64,000 nt of DNA, taken from assembly GCA_039820405.1 (NCBI GenBank), contig JBCBQC010000002.1, positions 62,001 through 126,000 on the forward strand. The letters run 5' to 3'. A model generated the notes under the pieces. It had not been told where the DNA came from. It was given only the letters and a program-made list of their open reading frames with translations, and did no database searches. Positions 27,057-35,032 of the stretch are shown here, one piece after another; position 1 is the first letter of the stretch, and each line of letters begins with the position of its first letter. Both the position numbers and the translations under genes were made by a program. This stretch comes from CALLVY01 sp937899855. GTDB taxonomy: Bacteria; Bacteroidota; Bacteroidia; Chitinophagales; Saprospiraceae.

Positions 27057-27647
27057 TCAAGATAATTGCTTTAGGGCCCCTTTGATCAGTTCTTCTACAC
27101 TTTGAGGGGTGGTTTGCTCTTTCAACAGGCGATTGAGAACCTTCTGAACCTGTATCCGAGAAAATCCCAGCGCTACTAATGCTGATAACGCTTCATCCCT
27201 TGAAGTATTGTCTTGAATTTTGATCTGGAGTAGCTCCGATCCCGAATCTTTGAGCACCTTGTCTTTGAGGTCGAGAATAATCCTTTTCGCCGTCTTGGGA
27301 CCGATGCCTTTGACGCGCTTAAAAGCATTGACATCTTCCCCAACAATTGCGGCGCGCACCTCCTCCGGTGGCATGGAAGACAGTACGATCCGCGCCGTGT
27401 TGGCACCGATTCCCTGAACACTCAGCAGCAGGATAAACAAAGACCGCTCCGCTTCGTCCGCAAAGCCATAAAGCGTGTGGCTGTCCTCCTTTACCTGCAA
27501 GTAAGTTAGAATCTTCAAGGATTCCAGCTTTTCTACCTTGGTGTAGGTGTGGAGACTGATGTTGATGTGGTAACCGACCCCTGCGGTCTCCACCACTAAG
27601 TAGGTGGGGCTTTTGTAGGTGATCGTCCCTTTTATGTGTGTAATCAT
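27057..27647 (-). CDS. ruvA: Holliday junction branch migration protein RuvA
   Basis: RuvA binds four-way junctions as a tetramer and loads the RuvB helicase. From the ATG at 27647 the protein is 196 residues, the normal RuvA length, starting MITHIKGTI. It has the N-terminal OB fold (VVETAGVGYHINIS), the helix-hairpin-helix pair (SVQGIGANTARIVLSS and RVKGIGPKTAKRIILDL) and the C-terminal RuvB-binding three-helix domain. The frame is open to 27845, but the extra 66 codons are unlike RuvA and are not counted. The sprA gene follows on the same strand; ruvC is about 20 kb away and ruvB is not in the window. Confidence 0.96.
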   Translation of the reverse strand: MITHIKGTITYKSPTYLVVETAGVGYHINISLHTYTKVEKLESLKILTYLQVKEDSHTLYGFADEAERSLFILLLSVQGIGANTARIVLSSMPPEEVRAAIVGEDVNAFKRVKGIGPKTAKRIILDLKDKVLKDSGSELLQIKIQDNTSRDEALSALVALGFSRIQVQKVLNRLLKEQTTPQSVEELIKGALKQLS

Positions 27648-27883
27648 TTGTTGGTCGAGATTCGTGAGCGGCGTACTGTCCGGTACGGCTCTAAAAAGCG
27701 GTACGAAGGTACAAATTTCCCAAAAATCGGACCGGTAAAAATACCGCCCCCCCCTCCAAACTGTCGATACTGGGGCATTTTGACAAAAAACCAACTCGGA
27801 AAAGCAGCAATGCGACCATTTTACCGTTTTACCAACATCCACCATCGGCAGTACACCAACCCGCGCACCGAAAGTTGGGCCTT

Positions 27884-27914
27884 TTGTATTTTCGGAGGAA
27901 TTGCGTTAACTTTA
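27884..27914 (+). promoter_or_regulatory. Promoter of the ECF sigma factor gene
   Basis: TTTTG with its TTG at 27884-27886, a 20-nt spacer and TAACTTTA at 27907-27914 (one mismatch to TAnnTTTG). The ATG follows 14 nt later. Confidence 0.55.
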
Positions 27915-27928
27915 AATATTGTTCATTC

Positions 27929-28492
27929 ATGGATATCGCTTTGTCCTTGCAGTACCAAGAGAAAGATCTGATCGAAGCCTGCGTCAAGAAAGAACGCTGG
28001 GCCCAGAAACAGCTATACGAAGAGTACTATAGCAAGATGATGGGCGTTTGCCTACGGTATTCCAACAACAAGGAAGACGCGCTCGACATCCTCCACGAAG
28101 GCTTTATTAAGGTATTCCGCAACGTGGCCAAATACCAGCCCGGAACCTCGCTCAACGCCTGGATCCGCCGCATCATGGTCAATACCGCCATCGACTACTA
28201 CCGCAAAGCCATCCGTCGTCGCACCGAAGACCTGGATCAGGCCTACCAAGTCAGTACCGACCAACCCGACGCCATTAGCAACTGTACCGAAAAAGACATC
28301 CTCGCCGCGATCCAAACCCTCTCGCCCGCCTACCGGGCCGTGTTCAACCTCTACGTCATCGAAGGCTTCTCGCACCGCGAAATCGCCGATCAGTTGGGCA
28401 TCACCGAGAGCACCTCGCGCTCCAATCTCGTAAAAGCACGCATCAAACTCAAAGCCCTGCTGGAGGCGAAATACATCAGATATGGAGAATAA
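27929..28492 (+). CDS. ECF-type RNA polymerase sigma factor
   Basis: A 187-residue sigma factor from the ATG at 27929; a longer frame reaches back to 27875, across the promoter. Region 2 (about 24-90) includes QLYEEYYSKMMGVCLRY and the DILHEGFIKVFRN core-binding helix. Region 4 (about 130-180) includes LSPAYRAVFNLYVIEGFSHR and a helix-turn-helix IADQLGITESTSRSNL. No region 3 is present, as expected for the ECF group. Its 3' end overlaps by 11 nt the start of a membrane-anchored barrel-like gene, which is the likely regulator of this sigma factor. The target promoters are unknown; nearness to sprA invites, but does not show, a T9SS link. Confidence 0.92.
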   Translation: MDIALSLQYQEKDLIEACVKKERWAQKQLYEEYYSKMMGVCLRYSNNKEDALDILHEGFIKVFRNVAKYQPGTSLNAWIRRIMVNTAIDYYRKAIRRRTEDLDQAYQVSTDQPDAISNCTEKDILAAIQTLSPAYRAVFNLYVIEGFSHREIADQLGITESTSRSNLVKARIKLKALLEAKYIRYGE

Positions 28493-30229
28493 TTACTTGG
28501 ACAGCAGGGTACGCCAGGCGCTGGAAAATTGGGACGAGCCCTTCCAGCCCGAACACTGGGAGCAGTTCGAACGCATCCTCAATGATCCCGCCCAGGCCGA
28601 TTTGTCCGAACAAGCCCTGATCACAACATCCGCCACCAATTGGGCGCCATCCAACCCGCTCCCGAAGCCGGCCACTGGGACCAATTCGAACAACAACTCG
28701 ACCAAGTCGAAACGGAGGAGCAACTCGAAATCGAAGACGTCTACCTCGATGGGGTCACCTACGAGCTGCTCAATGAAATGGAGGTTCCCTACAACTCCAA
28801 CCACTGGCCGCTGATGGAGCAACGCCTCGACGAGGCCTTCTCCCTACGCCGGAAACTCCTGCGCTACAAGGTCGCCGAAGTCGCCCTGCTCCTCCTGGCC
28901 ATCTTTACCGTCTTGCAGTTCTTCCCCCTCGAACAACTGTCGACCTTCCGCTTCCCAGTAGCCCCCACCGAGCACCACAACCGGGCCACTAGCCCCAACG
29001 ATACTCCGGACGATACCCAAACCGCTCCCACCATCGCCGAATCGACTCCCCTCGCCAACGGACGCAGTCCACTCCATTCCCCGCTCGCGGCGGGATCGGC
29101 AGTGGCTACCACGCCCCTGGCCTACGGTTCGACCACCGGTGACTTCCGTACCAACCTCCGAGCGGAAGAGCTGGATCGCGATCGATCGGCAACCGCAGCG
29201 GCTCCTCCGACCTCGTACCGTACGAGCCCCCTGTCCCTCATGAAGGCCATCCCCGCCCAGATGCTGCCCGGCGGCCGCAGCGCCGAACGGCAGCTGCCTC
29301 AATCGGACCGCCCCCGGGAATCCGTCGGAGAGCACGAACACCGGGACAAAGAAATGAATAGCGCTCTGAATACGAGCGTCAAGCGACTCCTACCCAAGCT
29401 AGAAGGGCAGGAACTCGGCCCCCTGACCACCGAGACGCCTAACTTGGAAACGCCTTGTCTGGCCTGCGAAATCTGGAAAGGCCCGTCCTTCCTCCGGGTG
29501 GGTATGATGGGCATGGGCGACCTCAATTACGTCATGACGCCCTACAACGAGGAATACGGTCAGCGAAGCTACAACCGCTTCGTATCCGGCTACGGCGGGG
29601 GACTAACCCTGGGCTTTAGATTTGGCCGCTGGGAGATCGAAGGGGGTGCCCTCTACGCTTCCAAACGCTACCGAGCCGATACCATCAACTTCCTGGTTAC
29701 CCAAAACGATATCGGAATTGGTGTGGCTAATCTAGGCTACGAAGGCAAGGGCTGGGAAGAAACCCAACTGGACGTGCTCCGCATTCCGCTACGAGCCCGC
29801 TACAGCTTTACTCACCGGGGCAAGTGGCAATTCTACGGCCAGGGTGGGGCCGCCGTCAACGTCGCCATGAACGTGATTCACAACAACGAGATCATCCGCT
29901 TCGAGCAGCGGCACCGCAATCCCGACAATGGCCTGCGCAGCAGCCCCAGCAATCTGCCCGAAGAAAAGCGCATCAACTACGAAGACGTGACCGAGAACTA
30001 CGGCATCCTGGGATCGGGTAACTTTATCGAGCAAAGCTTTCTCACCGTCGACCTCGGCTTTGGAGTCGAACGTTTCCTCTCCCCCCGCTTTAGCGTCTTT
30101 ACCCAGCCGACCTTTCACTACCAACTCACCGATGGCAGCTTTGGCATCAACCAGGAAAAGATCAACAACATTTCGGTAGAAGTGGGGGTACGGGTTTCCT
30201 TGAAAAAGAATACCCCCGAGGTTCGCTAA
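28482..30229 (+). CDS. Membrane-anchored barrel-like protein after the sigma gene, interrupted by a frameshift
   Basis: Two overlapping frames form one gene. The first begins at the ATG at 28482 (MENNYLDSRVRQAL); at about 28617-28619 the sense continues in the -1 frame, where GAT CAC AAC ATC CGC CAC resumes a repeat and runs to 30229. Without correction the first frame stops at 28814 after off-frame sequence. The joined product, about 580 residues, has three N-terminal repeats of about 40 residues ending in HWEQFE, HWDQFE and HWPLME. One transmembrane helix (KVAEVALLLLAIFTVLQF), a Pro/Ser/Thr-rich spacer and a C-terminal part like an outer-membrane beta-barrel (GGGLTLGFRFGRWEIEGG) follow. The layout suits a membrane regulator of the overlapping sigma factor. 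One missing base explains the break; whether it is real is open. Confidence 0.75.
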
Positions 30230-30252
30230 GCCCCTCCAAATCCTTTTCCGAC

Positions 30253-30313
30253 CGGCCTTCGCGCGCTGTTCATTCGGGGCCTTCCCCCTCGGTACACCAG
30301 CGCGCGAAGGCCG
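30253..30313. repeat. 16-bp inverted repeat at the convergent gene ends
   Basis: Arms 30253-30268 and 30298-30313 are perfect complements, GC-rich (core GCCTTCGCGCGC), with a 29-nt loop. The left arm lies between the two stop codons and the right arm in the last codons of the alpha/beta hydrolase. There is no T run, so it is not called a terminator. Confidence 0.7.
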
Positions 30314-31079
30314 CGACCAATTGGTGGTGCTTGGCCTCCAGCAGTAACAGCTCCGCCCGCTCCGCGCCGGTGGCCAGATACCGCCCCAAATCGGGGGGCA
30401 CGATCGTATCCGCCGTTCCAAAAACCAGCCACACCGGGTGAACCGCCGCCCGGATACGTCGCCGCACCGGGGCCTTGCCCAGCGCAAAGGCGTCGATGAT
30501 GCGCCAGGTGTGAAACAGCCGCGCCCGTCGTTGGGGGTCGCAAAGTTGGTATTCCAAAAAACGGCGGGGAAAAGCGGGGACCAAACCCCAGCGTCCCAAG
30601 CCGGCCAGCAGGTTTAGCAACCAGGCCGGTTCGCGCAAGCGCGCGATGATCCAAGCCCGCCAGCTCAGGGGCAACCAGGTGAGGCCACGGGAACTGCGGG
30701 TGGCCAGTCCATCGGGGGCCAGCAAGTACAGCTCCGCCACCCGCGCGCCCAAGCGCGGCCAAGTCGCCAGCGCCAGACGCCCCCCAAAACTAAAACCCAC
30801 CAACCGACAAGTCGACCGCTCTTCTCGCTGCAAAATCCACGCGACCAATTGTTGGAGCTCGTCCGGTGTGTAGGCCTCGGCCCACTCCGTCCGCCCGTGC
30901 TGGGGCAGGTCGACCGCGTAAAGCGTACGGCCGGGACCCAAAGCAGCCGCCAGCGGTGCAAATTGTTCGGCCCGATCCCCATAGCCGTGGAGGGCGATCC
31001 AGAGCTGGGGGCCATCGCCCCAGCGCAGGAGGTGTATCCTGCCTTGGGAATGGGTCCAGAAGAGGGAATGAGGATTCAT
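30270..31079 (-). CDS. Alpha/beta hydrolase
   Basis: A 269-residue alpha/beta-hydrolase. The oxyanion region is IALHGYGDRAEQF, the nucleophile Ser97 sits in the elbow LVGFSFGGRL, and the acid is in LVFGTADTIVPP. The catalytic His is expected in EAKHHQLVAA near residue 250, so the triad is complete. The lid region (about 125-205) is rich in Trp, Arg and Leu. No signal peptide is seen, so the enzyme is cytoplasmic; the substrate is unknown. It is convergent with the barrel-like gene (40 nt apart) and divergent from purD. A TATTTTTA box (31086-31093) ends 6 nt before its start. Confidence 0.88.
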   Translation of the reverse strand: MNPHSLFWTHSQGRIHLLRWGDGPQLWIALHGYGDRAEQFAPLAAALGPGRTLYAVDLPQHGRTEWAEAYTPDELQQLVAWILQREERSTCRLVGFSFGGRLALATWPRLGARVAELYLLAPDGLATRSSRGLTWLPLSWRAWIIARLREPAWLLNLLAGLGRWGLVPAFPRRFLEYQLCDPQRRARLFHTWRIIDAFALGKAPVRRRIRAAVHPVWLVFGTADTIVPPDLGRYLATGAERAELLLLEAKHHQLVAAFARWCTEGEGPE

Positions 31080-31130
31080 GTAGCGTAAAAATAGGGCAAA
31101 AAAAGGAATCGTAGGGGAGCCCGAGGGGTC

Positions 31131-31160
31131 TTGGGGAGTGGGTCTAAATTTCTATCTTTG
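31131..31160 (+). promoter_or_regulatory. Promoter of purD and murF-alr
   Basis: TTG at 31131-31133, a 19-nt spacer and an exact TATCTTTG at 31153-31160. This is the best match in the window to the Bacteroidota vegetative promoter. The ATG of purD is 25 nt downstream. Confidence 0.75.
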
Positions 31161-31185
31161 GGGGCAAATCAATCACTCGAACACC

Positions 31186-32454
31186 ATGAATTTACTCCTT
31201 CTCGGCAGCGGCGGCCGCGAACACGCCTTCGCTTGGAAACTCCAGCAAAGCCCCCTTTGTGAGCAGCTGTACATCGCTCCCGGCAATGGGGGTACTGCCC
31301 AGTGTGGTACCAATATCGCCCTGTCCAATCAGGATTTTCCCGCCATCAAGCAATTTTGCCTCGACCGGGCCATCGACCTGGTCATCGTCGGACCGGAGGC
31401 GCCGCTGGTAGCGGGCATCGTCGACTTTTTCCGGGCGGATGCCGACTTGGCCAACATCCCCGTCATTGGACCCTCGGCGCAGGGGGCACAGCTGGAAGGC
31501 AGTAAATCCTACGCCAAGCAGTTTATGGCGGGGCTCAGCATCCCCACGGCAGCTTACCGCGAATTTACGATCGAACAGGAAGCGGAAGGACTCGACTACC
31601 TGGCCAGCCAGACGCCTCCCATCGTACTCAAGGCCGATGGCCTCGCGGCGGGGAAGGGCGTATTGATTTGTGGCAGTGTGGAGGAGGCCCAGGCGGGTTT
31701 TCGGGAAATGCTAGGGGGAAAATTTGGAGCGGCTAGTGCCAAGGTGGTCGTAGAAGAATTTTTGGATGGCATCGAGTTCTCGGTCTTTGTCCTCACCGAC
31801 GGACGCTCCTATCGCCTCCTGCCCATCGCCAAAGACTACAAACGCATCGGCGAGGGCGATACGGGACTAAACACCGGGGGCATGGGGGCTGTCTCGCCCG
31901 TTCCCTTTGTCGATGAAGCCCTCATGGAAAAGGTAAAAAGTCGGATCATCGCGCCCACCATCCGAGGCCTACACCGCCAGGGGATCGACTATTGTGGCTT
32001 TATCTTTTTTGGCCTCATCGTCGTAGCGGGCGAACCCTACGTCATCGAATACAACTGCCGCATGGGAGATCCCGAAACGGAGGTGGTTTTTCCCCGACTC
32101 CAAAACGACCTGGTGGCATTGTGCCAGCAACTGGCGGACGGACGGCTGGCCGAAACCCAGATCGAGATCGACGAGCGCGCGGCAACCACCGTCTTCCTCG
32201 TTTCGGGGGGCTACCCCGAGGCCTACGAAAAGGGCAAGCCCATCCATCACTGGGAGGCCGCCACGGACAGCATCGTCTTTCAGGCGGGAACGCGATTGGA
32301 GGAAGGACAACTGCTGACCAACGGCGGACGCGTCCTGGCCGTCACCTCCTACGGTAGCGACTTCCGCGAGGCCTTACAGCGCTCCCAGGCCAATGCGGAA
32401 CGGATCGAATTCGAAGGAAAATATTTTCGCCGCGACATCGGTTTTGACCTCTGA
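31186..32454 (+). CDS. purD: Phosphoribosylamine-glycine ligase PurD
   Basis: PurD makes glycinamide ribonucleotide from phosphoribosylamine, glycine and ATP, the second step of purine synthesis. From the ATG at 31186 the protein is 422 residues, starting MNLLLLGSGGREHAFAWKL, which is the family's first motif. The ATP-grasp core contains KADGLAAGKGVLI, EEFLDGIEFSVF, and the metal-binding YNCRMGDPETEVV. The longer frame from 31138 would start before the transcription start set by the promoter. It lies 6 nt upstream of murF-alr, so both are probably one operon. Confidence 0.97.
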   Translation: MNLLLLGSGGREHAFAWKLQQSPLCEQLYIAPGNGGTAQCGTNIALSNQDFPAIKQFCLDRAIDLVIVGPEAPLVAGIVDFFRADADLANIPVIGPSAQGAQLEGSKSYAKQFMAGLSIPTAAYREFTIEQEAEGLDYLASQTPPIVLKADGLAAGKGVLICGSVEEAQAGFREMLGGKFGAASAKVVVEEFLDGIEFSVFVLTDGRSYRLLPIAKDYKRIGEGDTGLNTGGMGAVSPVPFVDEALMEKVKSRIIAPTIRGLHRQGIDYCGFIFFGLIVVAGEPYVIEYNCRMGDPETEVVFPRLQNDLVALCQQLADGRLAETQIEIDERAATTVFLVSGGYPEAYEKGKPIHHWEAATDSIVFQAGTRLEEGQLLTNGGRVLAVTSYGSDFREALQRSQANAERIEFEGKYFRRDIGFDL

Positions 32455-32460
32455 TTCCCC

Positions 32461-34935
32461 ATGGCTTATTCCCTGGCCCATATCGCCCGCATCATCGGCG
32501 CTCGGACGCGCCGGACGACCGTCGACAAACGGCCCATCAAACACCTGCTGCTCGATAGCCGTAATCCCGCCTTCCTACCCGAAGCCCTGTTTTTTGCCCT
32601 GTCCGGTCCCCGACGCGATGGCCACGATTACCTGGAGGCCCTTTACCAGGCGGGCTTGCGACAATTCGTCGTGGCGCGCGATTTTCCCCGAGAGGCCCTT
32701 CCCGAAGCCGAGCTGCTCCGGGTGCCCGATACGCTGGTGGCACTCCAGCAACTCGCTCAGTACCACCGGGAGCAATTTGACCTCCCCGTCATCGGAATCA
32801 CCGGCAGCAACGGGAAGACCATCATCAAGGAGTGGTTGTTTCAGGTGCTCCAGGCTGACCTGTCCATCGTCCGCAGCCCCAAGAGCTACAATTCGCAGAT
32901 CGGCGTACCCCTGTCGATCTGGTTGCTGGAGGACCGTCACGAGCTGGGCCTCTTTGAGGCGGGCATCTCGCGGGTGGGAGAAATGGCCAAACTCGCTCCC
33001 CTGGTGCAGTGCAGCATCGGGATCCTGAGCAATATCGGGGAAGCGCATCGGGAGGGCTTTGCCTCCAAGGAAGAGAAAATTACCGAAAAGCTCAGGTTGT
33101 TTGCGGGCGCACAACACCTGATCTACCGCGTCGACGATCCCTTGATCCGAGAACAGCTACGGGATTACTCCGGGCCGGAACACTTCCGCTGGTCGACGAC
33201 CGGCCAGCCGGCCGAACTCGAAATCGTAGAGCAACGAGCCGAGGGGGAACGCACTACCCTCCGGGCCCACTACCGCGGCCAGGAGCAGTCCCTGCACCTC
33301 CCCTTTGGTGACGCTGCCTCGATCGAAAACGCCATTCACTGTTGGGCGCTGCTGCTGCTGCTGGGCTATCCCATCCAGGTCATCCGACCGCGTTTGGCCC
33401 AACTGGAGGCGGTGGGAATGCGTTTGGAACTCAAACCCGGCATCAATGGCTGCGTATTGGTCAACGATAGCTACAACTCGGACCTCAAGGCGCTCGACAT
33501 TGCCCTGCAATTTTTGGAACAACAAAGCCCTCAGCAAAAACGCCACCTCATCCTCTCGGACATCCTACAAAGCGGCCTGCCTCCCGAGGCCCTGTACCGC
33601 GAGGTGGCCCAACTGCTGGCGGCTAAAAACGTCCAACGTCTGACCGGCATCGGTCCACAAATCCCCAGCCTAGACCCCCTCCTAGGGCCCACGATTCAAC
33701 GACAATTTTTTCCCGACACCGCTACTTTTCTCGCTCAAGTTCAAGCTGATGACTTTCGGGAGGAGGCCATTCTCATCAAGGGCGCGCGTGTCTTTGCTTT
33801 TGAGCGCATCGCCAATCGCTTGGCCCAACAGGTACACCAGACGGTATTGGAAATCAACCTCAGCGCCATGCTGCACAATCTGCGGGTGTACAGCAGCTTT
33901 CTCCAGCCGGATACCAAACTGATGGTGATGGTCAAAGCTTCGGCTTACGGAAGCGGCAGCTACGAGGTGGCGCGGTTGCTGGAGTACCAGGGGGTCGATT
34001 ATTTGGTGGTGGCTTACAGTGACGAGGGCGTGGCCCTGAGGCGGGCGGGCATCCGCAGTCCCATCATGGTGCTCAACCCGGACCCCAATCACCTCGATAG
34101 CTTGATTCGCTACCAACTCGAACCCGAAATCTACCGCCTGGACCTCTTGGAACGACTCGTCCGCCTGATCCCCGAACGGCGGGAGGCACCTTTTCCCATT
34201 CACCTCAAACTGGAAACGGGCATGTACCGACTGGGCTTCGACGCCACGGCGATTCCGCGGTTGGGCGACTTCTTGGTGCGCCACCCTCAGGTGCGCGTCC
34301 GCTCGATTTTTTCCCACCTCTCCGCCAGCGATGACCCCACGCACGATGCCTTTAGCCACCAACAGGCGGCGGCCTTTACGCGGGCCTACGATCGGTTGCA
34401 AAAACGACTGGGCTATCGCCCCTGGCGGCACCTGCTTAATACGGGGGGAATCACGCGTTTTCCACAATACCAAATGGACCTGGTGCGTTTGGGCATTGGC
34501 CTGTACGGCATCGACGGCCGGGCGGAAATTCAGGAGCGCTTGCGGACCGTTTTGACCCTCAAAGCCCGGATCTCTCAGATCAACGAGCTGCCCGCCGGCG
34601 CGAGTGTGGGTTACCAACGGGGCGGAAGGGTGGACCATCGACGGCGAATTGCGACGATCAGCATTGGCTACGCCGATGGCTTGCTGCGCGCCGCGGGCAA
34701 CGAAGGCTACCGTGTCCTGGTGGGCCAAGGGGAGGCCCCGATCATCGGCAACGTCTGTATGGATATGTGTATGATCGACATCAGTGCCATTCCCGAGGCG
34801 GCGGTGGGTGATGAAGTCATCATTTTTGGGGCCGAATGGCCCGTACAAGCCTTCGCTCGGTGCCTGAACACCATCCCTTACGAGGTGTTGACCAACATTT
34901 CGGAAAGGGTGAAACGCGTCTATTACCAGGAGTGA
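32461..34935 (+). CDS. murF/alr: Bifunctional MurF / alanine racemase
   Basis: An 824-residue fusion. The N-terminal half (about 1-445) is UDP-N-acetylmuramoyl-tripeptide:D-alanyl-D-alanine ligase, with the P-loop GITGSNGKT at residues 112-120 and NDSYNSDLKAL later. The C-terminal half (about 455-824) is a PLP-dependent alanine racemase with the PLP lysine near residue 492 in VMVKASAYGSG, HLKLETGMYRLGF, and the GYADGL and GNVCMDMCMID segments. The fusion links D-Ala production to its use in the last cytoplasmic step of the peptidoglycan stem, and is common in Bacteroidota. Both halves keep their catalytic motifs. Confidence 0.96.
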   Translation: MAYSLAHIARIIGARTRRTTVDKRPIKHLLLDSRNPAFLPEALFFALSGPRRDGHDYLEALYQAGLRQFVVARDFPREALPEAELLRVPDTLVALQQLAQYHREQFDLPVIGITGSNGKTIIKEWLFQVLQADLSIVRSPKSYNSQIGVPLSIWLLEDRHELGLFEAGISRVGEMAKLAPLVQCSIGILSNIGEAHREGFASKEEKITEKLRLFAGAQHLIYRVDDPLIREQLRDYSGPEHFRWSTTGQPAELEIVEQRAEGERTTLRAHYRGQEQSLHLPFGDAASIENAIHCWALLLLLGYPIQVIRPRLAQLEAVGMRLELKPGINGCVLVNDSYNSDLKALDIALQFLEQQSPQQKRHLILSDILQSGLPPEALYREVAQLLAAKNVQRLTGIGPQIPSLDPLLGPTIQRQFFPDTATFLAQVQADDFREEAILIKGARVFAFERIANRLAQQVHQTVLEINLSAMLHNLRVYSSFLQPDTKLMVMVKASAYGSGSYEVARLLEYQGVDYLVVAYSDEGVALRRAGIRSPIMVLNPDPNHLDSLIRYQLEPEIYRLDLLERLVRLIPERREAPFPIHLKLETGMYRLGFDATAIPRLGDFLVRHPQVRVRSIFSHLSASDDPTHDAFSHQQAAAFTRAYDRLQKRLGYRPWRHLLNTGGITRFPQYQMDLVRLGIGLYGIDGRAEIQERLRTVLTLKARISQINELPAGASVGYQRGGRVDHRRRIATISIGYADGLLRAAGNEGYRVLVGQGEAPIIGNVCMDMCMIDISAIPEAAVGDEVIIFGAEWPVQAFARCLNTIPYEVLTNISERVKRVYYQE

Positions 34936-34990
34936 GACCGGACCGACAAATGTTAACTCTCCCGTAGCACCTAATACCCATCAAAATTGT

Positions 34991-34998
34991 TAATTTTG
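34991..34998 (+). promoter_or_regulatory. -7 box (TAATTTTG) for the periplasmic chaperone operon
   Basis: An exact TAnnTTTG match, 34 nt before the ATG at 35033 and separate from the murF-alr gene end. No TTG at the standard distance. Confidence 0.5.
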
Positions 34999-35032
34999 CG
35001 TGATTTTTAATTAGAAAAAAATTCAGAAACTC

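Noticed and set aside
27648..27845. N-terminal extension of RuvA
   Set aside because: The 66 extra codons do not resemble RuvA, and family members start at MITHIKG-type sequence.
28617..28619. Programmed -1 frameshift in the sigma-linked gene
   Set aside because: No slippery heptamer of the X XXY YYZ type and no clear downstream pseudoknot; a missing base is simpler.
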